Position numbers and translations under genes: made by a program. From Cellulomonas sp. NTE-D12 (GTDB taxonomy: Bacteria; Actinomycetota; Actinomycetes; Actinomycetales; Cellulomonadaceae): a DNA stretch of 64,000 nt. Within the stretch, counting starts at the first letter, position 1. Each line of letters begins with the position of its first letter. The notes beneath the pieces are model-generated. The model ran no database searches, was not told where the DNA came from, and saw only the letters and a list, made by a program, of their open reading frames with translations. This document shows, in pieces, positions 58,020-64,000 of this stretch. The stretch spans positions 434,001 through 498,000 of the forward strand of contig NZ_AP026442.1 in assembly GCF_027923705.1 (NCBI RefSeq), in the 5' to 3' direction.

Positions 58020-58885
58020 CCGGTTTCGACGATTACGAGGGCATGAGGTCTCAGGACGACGAGCGGCTGCTGACCGGGCACGCAGTGCCCGGCGACGGCG
58101 CCCTCGTCGACCTGTTCGACTCGCTCCGCGCCATGGCCCAGGAGCCGGCGCCGGCCCCCACGGCCGAGCTGGCCGCGCTGCTCGAGGCCGGGCTGCCACC
58201 GCGCGTCGCGCCGGTGCCGTTCCCCGTGCTCGTGGGACGTGCCGTGCGGCAGCGCGCCAGTGCCGCGAGCCGGTGGGTCGGTGGCCTCGGGCTGGCCGGC
58301 AAGGTGGTGCTCGGCGCCGGGATCGCGATGGCCGGCGTGACCGGTGCCGCGACCATCCCGGCGGTGCCGGACGTGGTGCAGCAGCCGGCCCACACCGTGC
58401 TGGTCGACGTCGGCCGCGTCTTCGGAGGTGGTGGCGTCGAACCCGCACCGGCGCCCAGCAGCTCCACCACCGCCCCGCACCGCGACGACACGCGCCGGAC
58501 GGGACTGCCTGACGACGTCTCCGGGGAGACCGCCGGTGCGGTCGGGGACCCGGGCGCCGAGCCCGCGACGTCGGCGGGAAGTGCCGACGCGAAGGACGGC
58601 CGGGACGGCTCACGTCCGGAGCAGGGTCGTTCGCCGGCCGTCGCCGGGACCGGGTCGCCCGCCGTGGCGGGGCAGGGGACGTCCGCCGAGCGCGGCTCGT
58701 CCGGCGGCCGCACGTCGTCCGACCAGGGGTCGTCGGGCGACCGCTCGTCGAGCGACCAGGCGCCCGCGACCAGCTCGAACGAGTGGATGACGCGCAAGCA
58801 GGACGTCGCCCCCGCGCCCTCGCCGGAGCCGTCGTCGTCCCCCTCGCCGAAGCCCGACGCCAGCCCGTCGCCGTCCGAGCACTGA
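58016..58885 (+). CDS. Membrane protein co-translated with the ECF sigma factor (putative anti-sigma-like)
   Basis: A 289-residue protein. Residues 1-60 are acidic and helical (DDERLLTGH, then VDLFDSLRAMAQEP and TAELAALLEAG), resembling N-termini of sigma-factor partner proteins. A single hydrophobic segment lies at 89-117 (LGLAGKVVLGAGIAMAGV). The rest is a Ser/Pro/Gly/Asp-rich low-complexity stretch ending in SPSPSEH. It has no ZAS zinc motif. ATG 58016 overlaps the sigma stop. The hydrophobic segment is similar to that of the protein at 59045. An anti-sigma role is an inference from context only. Confidence 0.72.
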   Translation: MTGFDDYEGMRSQDDERLLTGHAVPGDGALVDLFDSLRAMAQEPAPAPTAELAALLEAGLPPRVAPVPFPVLVGRAVRQRASAASRWVGGLGLAGKVVLGAGIAMAGVTGAATIPAVPDVVQQPAHTVLVDVGRVFGGGGVEPAPAPSSSTTAPHRDDTRRTGLPDDVSGETAGAVGDPGAEPATSAGSADAKDGRDGSRPEQGRSPAVAGTGSPAVAGQGTSAERGSSGGRTSSDQGSSGDRSSSDQAPATSSNEWMTRKQDVAPAPSPEPSSSPSPKPDASPSPSEH

Positions 58886-58937
58886 GCGGACCGGAGCGCG
58901 TCGCGCTGATCCGGCCGGAGAAATCTCGGCGGACCCC

Positions 58938-58963
58938 GTAACCCTCCGCGCGGCGCCCGCGAT
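58938..58963 (+). promoter_or_regulatory. ECF-like promoter upstream of the 59045 gene
   Basis: GTAACC (58938-58943), 16 bases, CGAT (58960-58963). The AAC-type -35 and CGNT -10 suit an ECF sigma factor, most simply the one encoded at 57471. The leader to the start codon would be about 75 bases. Confidence 0.45.
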
Positions 58964-59044
58964 TGCGGGGGTGAGGGCGGCACGAGCCGCCGGACAGACG
59001 GCGCGGTCCCGACGGACCGCGCTCCTGCGAACCGGAGGAATCAC

Positions 59045-59569
59045 GTGAGCACTTCGACAGCTGCGGCCGTTCTGGCCAAGATCGCCGGGCTCAGCGTCGC
59101 GGGCAAGGCCACCGTCGGCGTCGTCATCGCCGCGGGCGTGGTCGGTGTCGCCGCCAGTGCGCCCGCCATCGCGGACCAGTTCACCGGCTCGGCCACCGCC
59201 CCGGTGCCCGGCGTGACCAGCTCCGCCGACGCGAGCGAGTCCGCCGAGGCCGTGGAGACCGAGAAGCCCGAGGCCACCGAGACCCCCGAGGCGAGCGAGA
59301 CCCCCGAGGCGAGCGAGACCGCTCGTCCGCTGCCGACGGACCTGCCGTCCGCCGCGGCGTTCGGCCAGAGCGTCGCCGCGGATGCGCGCGACGGCGGTGT
59401 CGACGGCCCGCAGATCGCGCTCCGCGCGCACGAGCGCAACGACCTGCGCAAGGACGCGGCCTCGCCGGAGCCGTCCGAGACGGCCGACGCCACCGAGTCG
59501 GCGGACGTGCACGCGCCTCGCGTGCTGCCGACCGCCGTCCCGACCGCGGCCGTCGAGTCGCACCACTGA
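59045..59569 (+). CDS. Repeat-rich membrane-anchored protein related to the sigma partner
   Basis: A 174-residue protein. Residues 15-43 (GLSVAGKATVGVVIAAGVVGVAA) form a hydrophobic anchor or signal, like GLGLAGKVVLGAGIAMAGV in the 58016 protein. The remainder is acidic, with ETPEASETPEASET repeats (from a 15-bp unit near 59278-59318) and an Ala/Pro-rich end. GTG 59045 has GGAGGA. It has no known domain. Presumably exported or membrane-anchored; probably a target of the ECF sigma factor. Confidence 0.7.
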   Translation: MSTSTAAAVLAKIAGLSVAGKATVGVVIAAGVVGVAASAPAIADQFTGSATAPVPGVTSSADASESAEAVETEKPEATETPEASETPEASETARPLPTDLPSAAAFGQSVAADARDGGVDGPQIALRAHERNDLRKDAASPEPSETADATESADVHAPRVLPTAVPTAAVESHH

Positions 59570-59599
59570 GCCGAGCGGCCCTCGAGGCCGCTCACACAC

Positions 59600-59631
59600 G
59601 TCGCCCGGCGGACCCCCTGCTGCCGGGCGAC
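59600..59631. terminator. First of two similar terminator hairpins
   Basis: GTCGCCCGGC / GCCGGGCGAC, 10-bp stem with a GGACCCCCTGCT loop, 30 bases after the stop at 59569. Confidence 0.8.
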
Positions 59632-59665
59632 AGCACGGGACGGCCCTCGTAGGTCGCCCAGCACG

Positions 59666-59703
59666 AACGCCGCCCGGTGGACCCCCTGCCACCGGGCGGC
59701 GTT
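59666..59703. terminator. Second terminator hairpin (related sequence)
   Basis: AACGCCGCCCGGTGG / CCACCGGGCGGCGTT, 15-bp perfect stem, ACCCCCTG loop, then CTGCTGTG. It shares the core CGCCCGGYGGACCCCCTG with the first hairpin, so one seems to be a diverged copy. It lies between convergent stops (59569, 59763). Confidence 0.85.
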
Positions 59704-59762
59704 CTGCTGTGTGAGACCCGCTCAGACCTGCTCGGACCCGAGCGGCGACCCCGCCTCCCCGG

Positions 59763-60839
59763 TCACAGCCCGCGGCCGGACGGCGAGACGAGGATCTTCA
59801 CGGCCGTCTCGTTGTGGTGGATCAGGGTGTCGAACCCCTGGTCGATCAGGTGGTCGAGGCCGATCCGGCCCGTGATGAACGGCGCCAGGTCGACCTTGCC
59901 CTGCTCCACCAGGGGGATCACCTTCTGGTGCGAGTTGACGTAGGCGATGGTGCCGCGCACGTCGAGCTCTTTGAGCACGATCTTGGTGAGGTCGAACGTG
60001 CCGGGGTGGGCCCAGATGGCGATGACGACCAGCACGCCCTGCGGGGCGAGCGCGTCCACCAGCGTGTCGAGGGCCGGCTGCACCGAGGTGCACTCGAACC
60101 CCACGGCGGCACCGGCCCCGCCGGTCAGCTCGCGCACCCGTGCGACGACGTCCTCCGACCGCGGGTCCAGCACGTGCTGCGCCACGCCCGAGTCGACGGC
60201 CTTCTGCCGGCGCAGCGGGCTCGGCTCGCTGATGATCACCGTGACGCCGATCGCCTTGAGGACGGCGGACGTCAGCAGCCCGATCGGGCCGGCGCCGACC
60301 ACCAGCGCCGTGTCGCCGGCCTTGGCGCCGCTGCGCTCCACCGCGTGGTACCCGACCGAGAGCGGTTCGATCAGCGCCGCCTGGTCGAGCGGGACGGTGT
60401 CGGCGATCTTGTGCACCCAGCGGCGCTTGACGGAGATCTTCTCGCCGAGCCCGCCGCCGCGGCCGCCGAGGCCGATGAAGTTCATGTCCTTCGACAGGTG
60501 GTAGCTGCGGCTGTCCGGGCCTGTGTCGACGTCGTCCGCGACGATGTACGGCTCGACCACCACGTGGTCGCCCACGGCCAGGTCCGTCACACCCTCTCCG
60601 ACGGCGCTGACGACGCCCGACATCTCGTGGCCCAGCGTGATGGGCGCCGACTCGCCGCTGATCGGCTGCGGGTGCCCGGCGGGCGGCACGAAGATCGGTC
60701 CCTCCGCGTACTCGTGGAGGTCGGATCCGCAGATCCCGCACCACGCCACGTCGATGCCGACCTCGCCAGCCGCGACCGGCGGCTCCGGGATCTCGTCGAT
60801 GCGGATGTCTCCGCGGTCGTAGTAGCGCGCTGCCTTCAT
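59763..60839 (-). CDS. Zinc-dependent 2,3-butanediol dehydrogenase-type medium-chain dehydrogenase
   Basis: A 358-residue MDR enzyme. The catalytic zinc site is CGICGSDLHEY and LGHEMSGVV plus a Glu in LIEPLSVGYHAVE; the NAD fold is VVGAGPIGLLTSAVLKAIG. GPIFVP near the start and YHLSKDMNFIGLGGRGGGLGE (a short loop lacking the four structural zinc cysteines) match (R,R)-butanediol dehydrogenases. It should oxidise or reduce acetoin/2,3-butanediol or a similar vicinal diol. Sorbitol-type activity is an alternative. ATG 60839 follows GGGAGA. Confidence 0.88.
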   Translation of the reverse strand: MKAARYYDRGDIRIDEIPEPPVAAGEVGIDVAWCGICGSDLHEYAEGPIFVPPAGHPQPISGESAPITLGHEMSGVVSAVGEGVTDLAVGDHVVVEPYIVADDVDTGPDSRSYHLSKDMNFIGLGGRGGGLGEKISVKRRWVHKIADTVPLDQAALIEPLSVGYHAVERSGAKAGDTALVVGAGPIGLLTSAVLKAIGVTVIISEPSPLRRQKAVDSGVAQHVLDPRSEDVVARVRELTGGAGAAVGFECTSVQPALDTLVDALAPQGVLVVIAIWAHPGTFDLTKIVLKELDVRGTIAYVNSHQKVIPLVEQGKVDLAPFITGRIGLDHLIDQGFDTLIHHNETAVKILVSPSGRGL

Positions 60840-61015
60840 GGCTCATCTCCCTTGATGAGGCCGGGCCTGAGAACACCCGGCCGTACGTCCATCCTGCGCC
60901 CGGCCGGACGGTGCCCCGTGGCGTGGAGGGCGTCGACGGGCACCCTCGATCGGCCGGTTCTTCCAGGTCGGCGCTATGTAGGGGACGTTCGTCCTAGGTG
61001 GATGCGCGCATCGAC

Positions 61016-61645
61016 TCAGGCGTGCTCGGTGACGAGCCGGACGGCGAACCCGATCAGCGCCACCCCGGTGACCCGGTCGAGCGCACGGCGCACCGCGGGC
61101 CGCCCGACGACGTGCCGGGCACGCGTCAGCAGGTGGGCGTAGCCGACCTGCCAGGCGAAGGTCAGCACCACGTGGATCACCACGAGCACCGCCAGCCCGC
61201 GGGCGCCCGGCAGGGACGGGGGAGCGAGCGTCGGCAGCATCGCCGTGTAGAACACCGCGATCTTCGGGTTGAGCAGGTCGGTGGTCAGGCCGGTGAGGAA
61301 TGGTGCTCGCGCGGTCGTGCCCGCGGGCGGCGTCAGCTCGACGTCGGTGCCGGCGACGGGCGCGTGCTGCGTCCGGAAGGCCTGGACACCGAGGTAGAGC
61401 AGGTACAGCACCGCGAGCACCTTCACGACGAGGTACGCCCGGGGTGATGCCGTCAGCAGCGCCGTCAGCCCGAGCACGGCCAGCGTGCCCCACACCAGCA
61501 GGCCGGTGACGATGCCGGCCGCGGCACGGGTGGCGGCCTGCCGTCCACCGACCAGCGCGGCGCGGGTGATCACCGCCATGTCCGGTCCGGGCAGGACGGT
61601 CAGCAGCGCCAGCACCCCGGTGGCGACCAGCAGGTGGCTCAGCAT
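61016..61645 (-). CDS. LysE/RhtB family amino acid exporter
   Basis: A 209-residue membrane protein with six helices. LTVLPGPDMAVITRAALVGGRQAATRAAAGIV contains the conserved PGPD-x-x-x-V and GxxxG elements (shown split: PGPDMAVITRAALVGGR, AAGIVTGLL). YLLYLGVQAFRT, and FLTGLTTDLLNPKIAVFYTAMLP follow, typical of the RhtB branch. It likely exports a neutral or basic amino acid. ATG 61645 (CACACT six bases upstream) or GTG 61651 can start it. Confidence 0.92.
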   Translation of the reverse strand: MLSHLLVATGVLALLTVLPGPDMAVITRAALVGGRQAATRAAAGIVTGLLVWGTLAVLGLTALLTASPRAYLVVKVLAVLYLLYLGVQAFRTQHAPVAGTDVELTPPAGTTARAPFLTGLTTDLLNPKIAVFYTAMLPTLAPPSLPGARGLAVLVVIHVVLTFAWQVGYAHLLTRARHVVGRPAVRRALDRVTGVALIGFAVRLVTEHA

Positions 61646-61747
61646 GGGCACAGTGTGCGAGCCGGGGGGTGCGGTTCCCAGGGGGTGTTCGGCAGTCGGT
61701 CGGTGGTCGGTCGGCGGCAGGCCGGGACGTCGCCGCAGCCGGCCGGC

Positions 61748-62587
61748 TCAGCCGGCCGTCGGGACCGGCAGGGTCGAACCGGCAGGCAGGGGCTGGTGCG
61801 GGCAGCCGGCCAGGACACCGGCCATCGCCGTGCGCTCGGCGGTGGTGACGGTCAGCCCGTACGTGTACTTCACGCCGACCTGCCGGGCGACGTAGGCGCA
61901 GCGGTACGCGGCGTTCGGCGGCAGCCACTGCGCGGCGTTGCCGTCGGACTTCTGCGTGTTCAGCGGGCCGGAGACCGCCAGCAGGTTGAGCGGGTCGTTG
62001 CCGAGGCGGAACCGCGTGGTGGGGTCCCAGGCGGCTGCGCCGCTGGCCCACGCGTCAGCGAGGGCGACGACGTGGTCGATCTGCACGTCGTTCGAGGTGC
62101 TGGTGCCGCGCGTGAAGGCGATGGTCGTCCCGGAGTAGGGGTCGGCGAGCGTGCCCGAGAGCACCACGCAGTCGTGCGTGCCGGGCTTGACCATCACGTC
62201 GTGCAGGTCGCGGCGCAGGATGTCGTTGCGGGTGTCGCAGCCGTTGCGGTCCAGGTCGACGGCCCGGTAGCCGAACAGGTCGCGCTGGTAGCCGGACGTG
62301 CTCGGGGAGTCGTGGACGCGCAGCGCGGCGAGGGCGGCGAGCGCATCCTGACCCCGTCCCGCGGGGAGTGCCGCGGAGCTGTCGGCGGCCGCGGCGGCGG
62401 AGGCTCGGGGCGTCGCCGACGCGGGCGTCGGCTCCGCGCGCGTCGCCGCTGTCGCGGTCGGCTCGGTGTGCGGTGCCGCCGTCGCGGCGGCGACGCCGAC
62501 GCCGATCAGGCACAACGCCACCAGCAGCGCGCCGGCGCGTCCCCTACGAGCCGTCAGGGCGATTCCATTCCGCTGCATCGACGCCAT
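61748..62587 (-). CDS. Secreted HNH endonuclease family protein (DUF1524-like)
   Basis: A 279-residue exported nuclease candidate. A basic N-region and a hydrophobic stretch (about 18-37, GALLVALCLIGVGVAAATAA) form a signal peptide. An Ala/Pro/Thr-rich linker follows. The nuclease part (from about 75) has DLDRNGCDTRNDILRRDL, the key DVQIDHVVALADAW (DH of HNH), and NDPLNLLAVSGPLNTQKSDG with the conserved Asn. Four cysteines (two near GCDTRN/HDCVVL, two near YRCAYV/LAGC) could form disulfides. It could degrade extracellular DNA or serve in nutrient scavenging. Start ATG 62587 or 62578. Confidence 0.88.
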   Translation of the reverse strand: MASMQRNGIALTARRGRAGALLVALCLIGVGVAAATAAPHTEPTATAATRAEPTPASATPRASAAAAADSSAALPAGRGQDALAALAALRVHDSPSTSGYQRDLFGYRAVDLDRNGCDTRNDILRRDLHDVMVKPGTHDCVVLSGTLADPYSGTTIAFTRGTSTSNDVQIDHVVALADAWASGAAAWDPTTRFRLGNDPLNLLAVSGPLNTQKSDGNAAQWLPPNAAYRCAYVARQVGVKYTYGLTVTTAERTAMAGVLAGCPHQPLPAGSTLPVPTAG

Positions 62588-62645
62588 CGTGTCGGCACCG
62601 GGCGGCCGTCGCGTCGCACCGGCTGCGCGACTCGCCGGGCCGTGT

Positions 62646-62672
62646 TGTCGATCCGTGCCTGTGCCGTTCGAC
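62646..62672 (+). promoter_or_regulatory. ECF42-like promoter of the YCII-sigma operon
   Basis: TGTCGA (62646-62651), 17 bases, CGAC (62669-62672). ECF42 sigma factors are reported to use -35 TGTCGA and a -10 of CGAC/CGTC type; the match here is complete as far as I recall the motif. Transcription would start about 45 bases before the YCII GTG. Confidence 0.65.
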
Positions 62673-62721
62673 CACCAGGTGAGAGGGTCGACGACCGACC
62701 CCGAACCGAGAGGTGACCACC

Positions 62722-63138
62722 GTGGCGAAGTACATGCTGATCATGCGGCCGTCGGACGAGACGTTCGCGGCGATGATGTCCCGGCCGTTCGAGGAGATTC
62801 TCGAGACGGTCGGGAGGTTCAACGACGAGCTGATCAGGGCCGGCGTGCTGCTCGCGGCGGAGGGGCTGGACCCGGAGGTCAGCGTCGTCGTCGACTACTC
62901 CAGCGAGCCGCCGCTGGTGACCGACGGGCCGTACGGCGAGACCAAGGAGCTGTTCGGCGGCTACTACCTGCTCGACGTGGCGAGCCAGGAGGAGGCCGTC
63001 GAGTGGGCCAAGCGCATGCCGCCGTTCCCGGGGGCGAAGACGGAGATCCGGCGCGTCACGGAGATCGACGAGTTCCCGCAGGACAACGAGTGGGTGGTCA
63101 AGGAGCGGGCGTGGCGCGAGCAGACGGGCCAGCTCTGA
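62722..63138 (+). CDS. YCII/DGPF family protein
   Basis: A 138-residue protein of the YCII-related (DGPF) fold. MAKYMLIMRPSDE, LLAAEGLDPE, and the name-giving DGPYGETKELFGGYYLLD are typical; EWAKRMPPFPG then TEIRRVTE close the fold. These proteins sit in operons with ECF42 sigma factors and their biochemical role is unclear (small-molecule binding or catalysis of an oxidised product is suspected). GTG 62722 is nine bases from GAGAGG; GTG 62713 would be too close. Confidence 0.92.
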   Translation: MAKYMLIMRPSDETFAAMMSRPFEEILETVGRFNDELIRAGVLLAAEGLDPEVSVVVDYSSEPPLVTDGPYGETKELFGGYYLLDVASQEEAVEWAKRMPPFPGAKTEIRRVTEIDEFPQDNEWVVKERAWREQTGQL

Positions 63139-64000
63139 CCCCCGACGCCGACCCCGCCGCGCCCCGACCGGCAGTCGCCGGGACGCCTCGCGACCCGCAC
63201 GAGGCGTCCCGGGCGGCGGTGGAGGCGGTCTGGCGGATCGAGTCCGCGCGGATCGTCGGCACGCTGGCCCGCTGGACCGGCGACTTCTCGCTGGCCGAGG
63301 ACCTGGCCCAGCAGGCCCTGGCCGAGGCGCTGGAGAGCTGGCCGCGGGACGGCGTCCCGGCCAACCCGGGCGGGTGGCTGCTGACCGTCGGGCGGCGGCG
63401 GGGGATCGACGGCTTCCGGCGCCGGGCAGCCCTCGACGAGCGCTACGCAGCGCTGGCGCAGGGGCTGCGCGAGGGGGAGCTGGTGTCGTCGTCGGGCGCC
63501 CCGCAGGCGCACGCCGGGCTCGACGCGTTGCTGCCAGACCCGGACGAGATCGACGACGACGTGCTCGCCCTGGTGTTCATCGCCTGCCACCCGGTGCTCT
63601 CCGCCGAGGCGCGCGTGGCGATGACGCTGCGGGTGGTGGCGGGACTGACGACGGACGAGATCGCGCGGGCCTTCCTGGTGCCGCGCGCCACGGTCCAGGC
63701 CCGCATCACCCGCGCGAAGAAGACCCTGGCCGCCGCGAAGGTGCCGTTCGCGCTGCCGGCGCCCGACGAGCGGCGCCAGCGGCTCGGCGGCGTGCTGAGC
63801 GTGCTGTACGTCGTCTTCACCGAGGGCTCCACCGCGACGGCCGGCGACGACCTGCTGCGCGTGGACCTGGCCCGCGAGGCGCTCCGACTGGCCCGGGTGC
63901 TGTCCCGGCTGCTGCCGGCGGAGCCGGAGGTGCACGGTCTGCTGGCGCTGATGGAGCTGACGGTCGCCCGGTTCCCGGCCCGCACCGGGCCGGACGGTGA
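63111..64000 (+). CDS. ECF42-type sigma factor, truncated by the window end
   Basis: The reading frame from GTG 63111 (with AAGGAG ending five bases before it) stays open to the end, 296 codons so far. It overlaps the YCII gene by 28 bases. Region 2 has RWTGDFSLAEDLAQQALAEAL then PANPGGWLLTVGRRRGIDGFRR; region 4 has RVAMTLRVVAGLTTDEIARAF then VPRATVQARITRAKK. After region 4 comes the long C-terminal extension (LYVVFTEGSTATAGDD, then LRVDLAREALRLARVL and EVHGLLALMEL), the SnoaL-unrelated helical domain of ECF42 that is needed for activity in studied members. The paired YCII/DGPF gene confirms the group. Confidence 0.9.
   Translation, partial: MARADGPALTPDADPAAPRPAVAGTPRDPHEASRAAVEAVWRIESARIVGTLARWTGDFSLAEDLAQQALAEALESWPRDGVPANPGGWLLTVGRRRGIDGFRRRAALDERYAALAQGLREGELVSSSGAPQAHAGLDALLPDPDEIDDDVLALVFIACHPVLSAEARVAMTLRVVAGLTTDEIARAFLVPRATVQARITRAKKTLAAAKVPFALPAPDERRQRLGGVLSVLYVVFTEGSTATAGDDLLRVDLAREALRLARVLSRLLPAEPEVHGLLALMELTVARFPARTGPDG

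Noticed and set aside
59763..60839. Loss of structural zinc in the dehydrogenase as a defect
   Set aside because: The butanediol dehydrogenase branch normally lacks the four-cysteine lobe; the catalytic zinc site is intact.

Overview
The window is very GC-rich DNA (codon third positions almost all G or C) with GTG starts, stop/start overlaps of the ATGA, GTGA and TGATG type, and many genes that lack a Shine-Dalgarno (SD) sequence but have a -10 box six bases before the start codon. Gene content (separate purS/purQ/purL, DUF3073 next to bldC, DUF3618/holin-X membrane genes, a SAM-IV riboswitch, STAS/SpoIIE signalling) indicates a chromosomal piece of a high-GC actinobacterium. Cellulomonadaceae (Cellulomonas-like) is my best guess, but this is an inference from gene content, not a computed placement. 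I see no phage, IS element, plasmid function or CRISPR array.

Layout. 1-4.9 kb: the tail of an unknown gene, lemA, an AAA ATPase, a NagD-type HAD phosphatase, a DedA membrane protein and class II aldolase (fba). 5.0-8.1 kb: a partner-switching module, one PAS-GAF-PP2C-HATPase protein flanked by two STAS antagonists. 8.3-13.7 kb: purA, purD, an HTH gene with tandem operators, purC, purS, purQ. The remaining purine genes lie at 31.5-33.9 kb (purL) and 37.6-40.3 kb (purF, purM), interspersed with an RNB exonuclease, rsgA and two small genes. 13.7-19.5 kb: DUF1345 and VIT1-type membrane proteins, then a sulfur/methionine locus in which metZ plus rhodanese (minus) and a SufS-like desulfurase (plus) diverge from a 420-bp gene-free region. 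That region holds two SAM riboswitches of different classes, back to back. 21.4-28.2 kb: a lipid locus resembling mycobacterial htdX-fabG4-fadA2-fadE5 around a TetR gene. 28.3-31.5 kb: a DUF2599 lipoprotein, an AGE-family sugar epimerase and a rhomboid protease.

40.4-46.6 kb: DUF3073, a 498-bp palindrome-rich intergenic region, bldC, three small membrane or membrane-associated genes, an FkbM methyltransferase, DUF6069, a NarL-type two-component system and a tRNA-Glu/Asp/Phe cluster. 46.7-57.3 kb: a minimal zincin, a CDF zinc exporter, an LLM oxidoreductase, a complete oligopeptide/dipeptide ABC importer (binding protein, two permeases, fused double ATPase), then ogt and an Ada-AlkA fusion for alkylation repair. 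57.4-59.6 kb: an ECF sigma factor, its co-translated membrane partner, and a third gene behind an ECF-like promoter. 59.7-64.0 kb: butanediol-type dehydrogenase, LysE exporter, secreted HNH nuclease, and a YCII/DGPF gene with an ECF42-type sigma factor running off the window end.

The strongest regulatory observations are the divergent SAM-I/SAM-IV pair, tandem operators over apparently leaderless promoters (10.9 kb, 25.4 kb), the palindrome cluster before bldC, and an ECF42-like promoter in front of the DGPF-sigma operon. All functional statements are read from sequence motifs and family knowledge; no database search was run.
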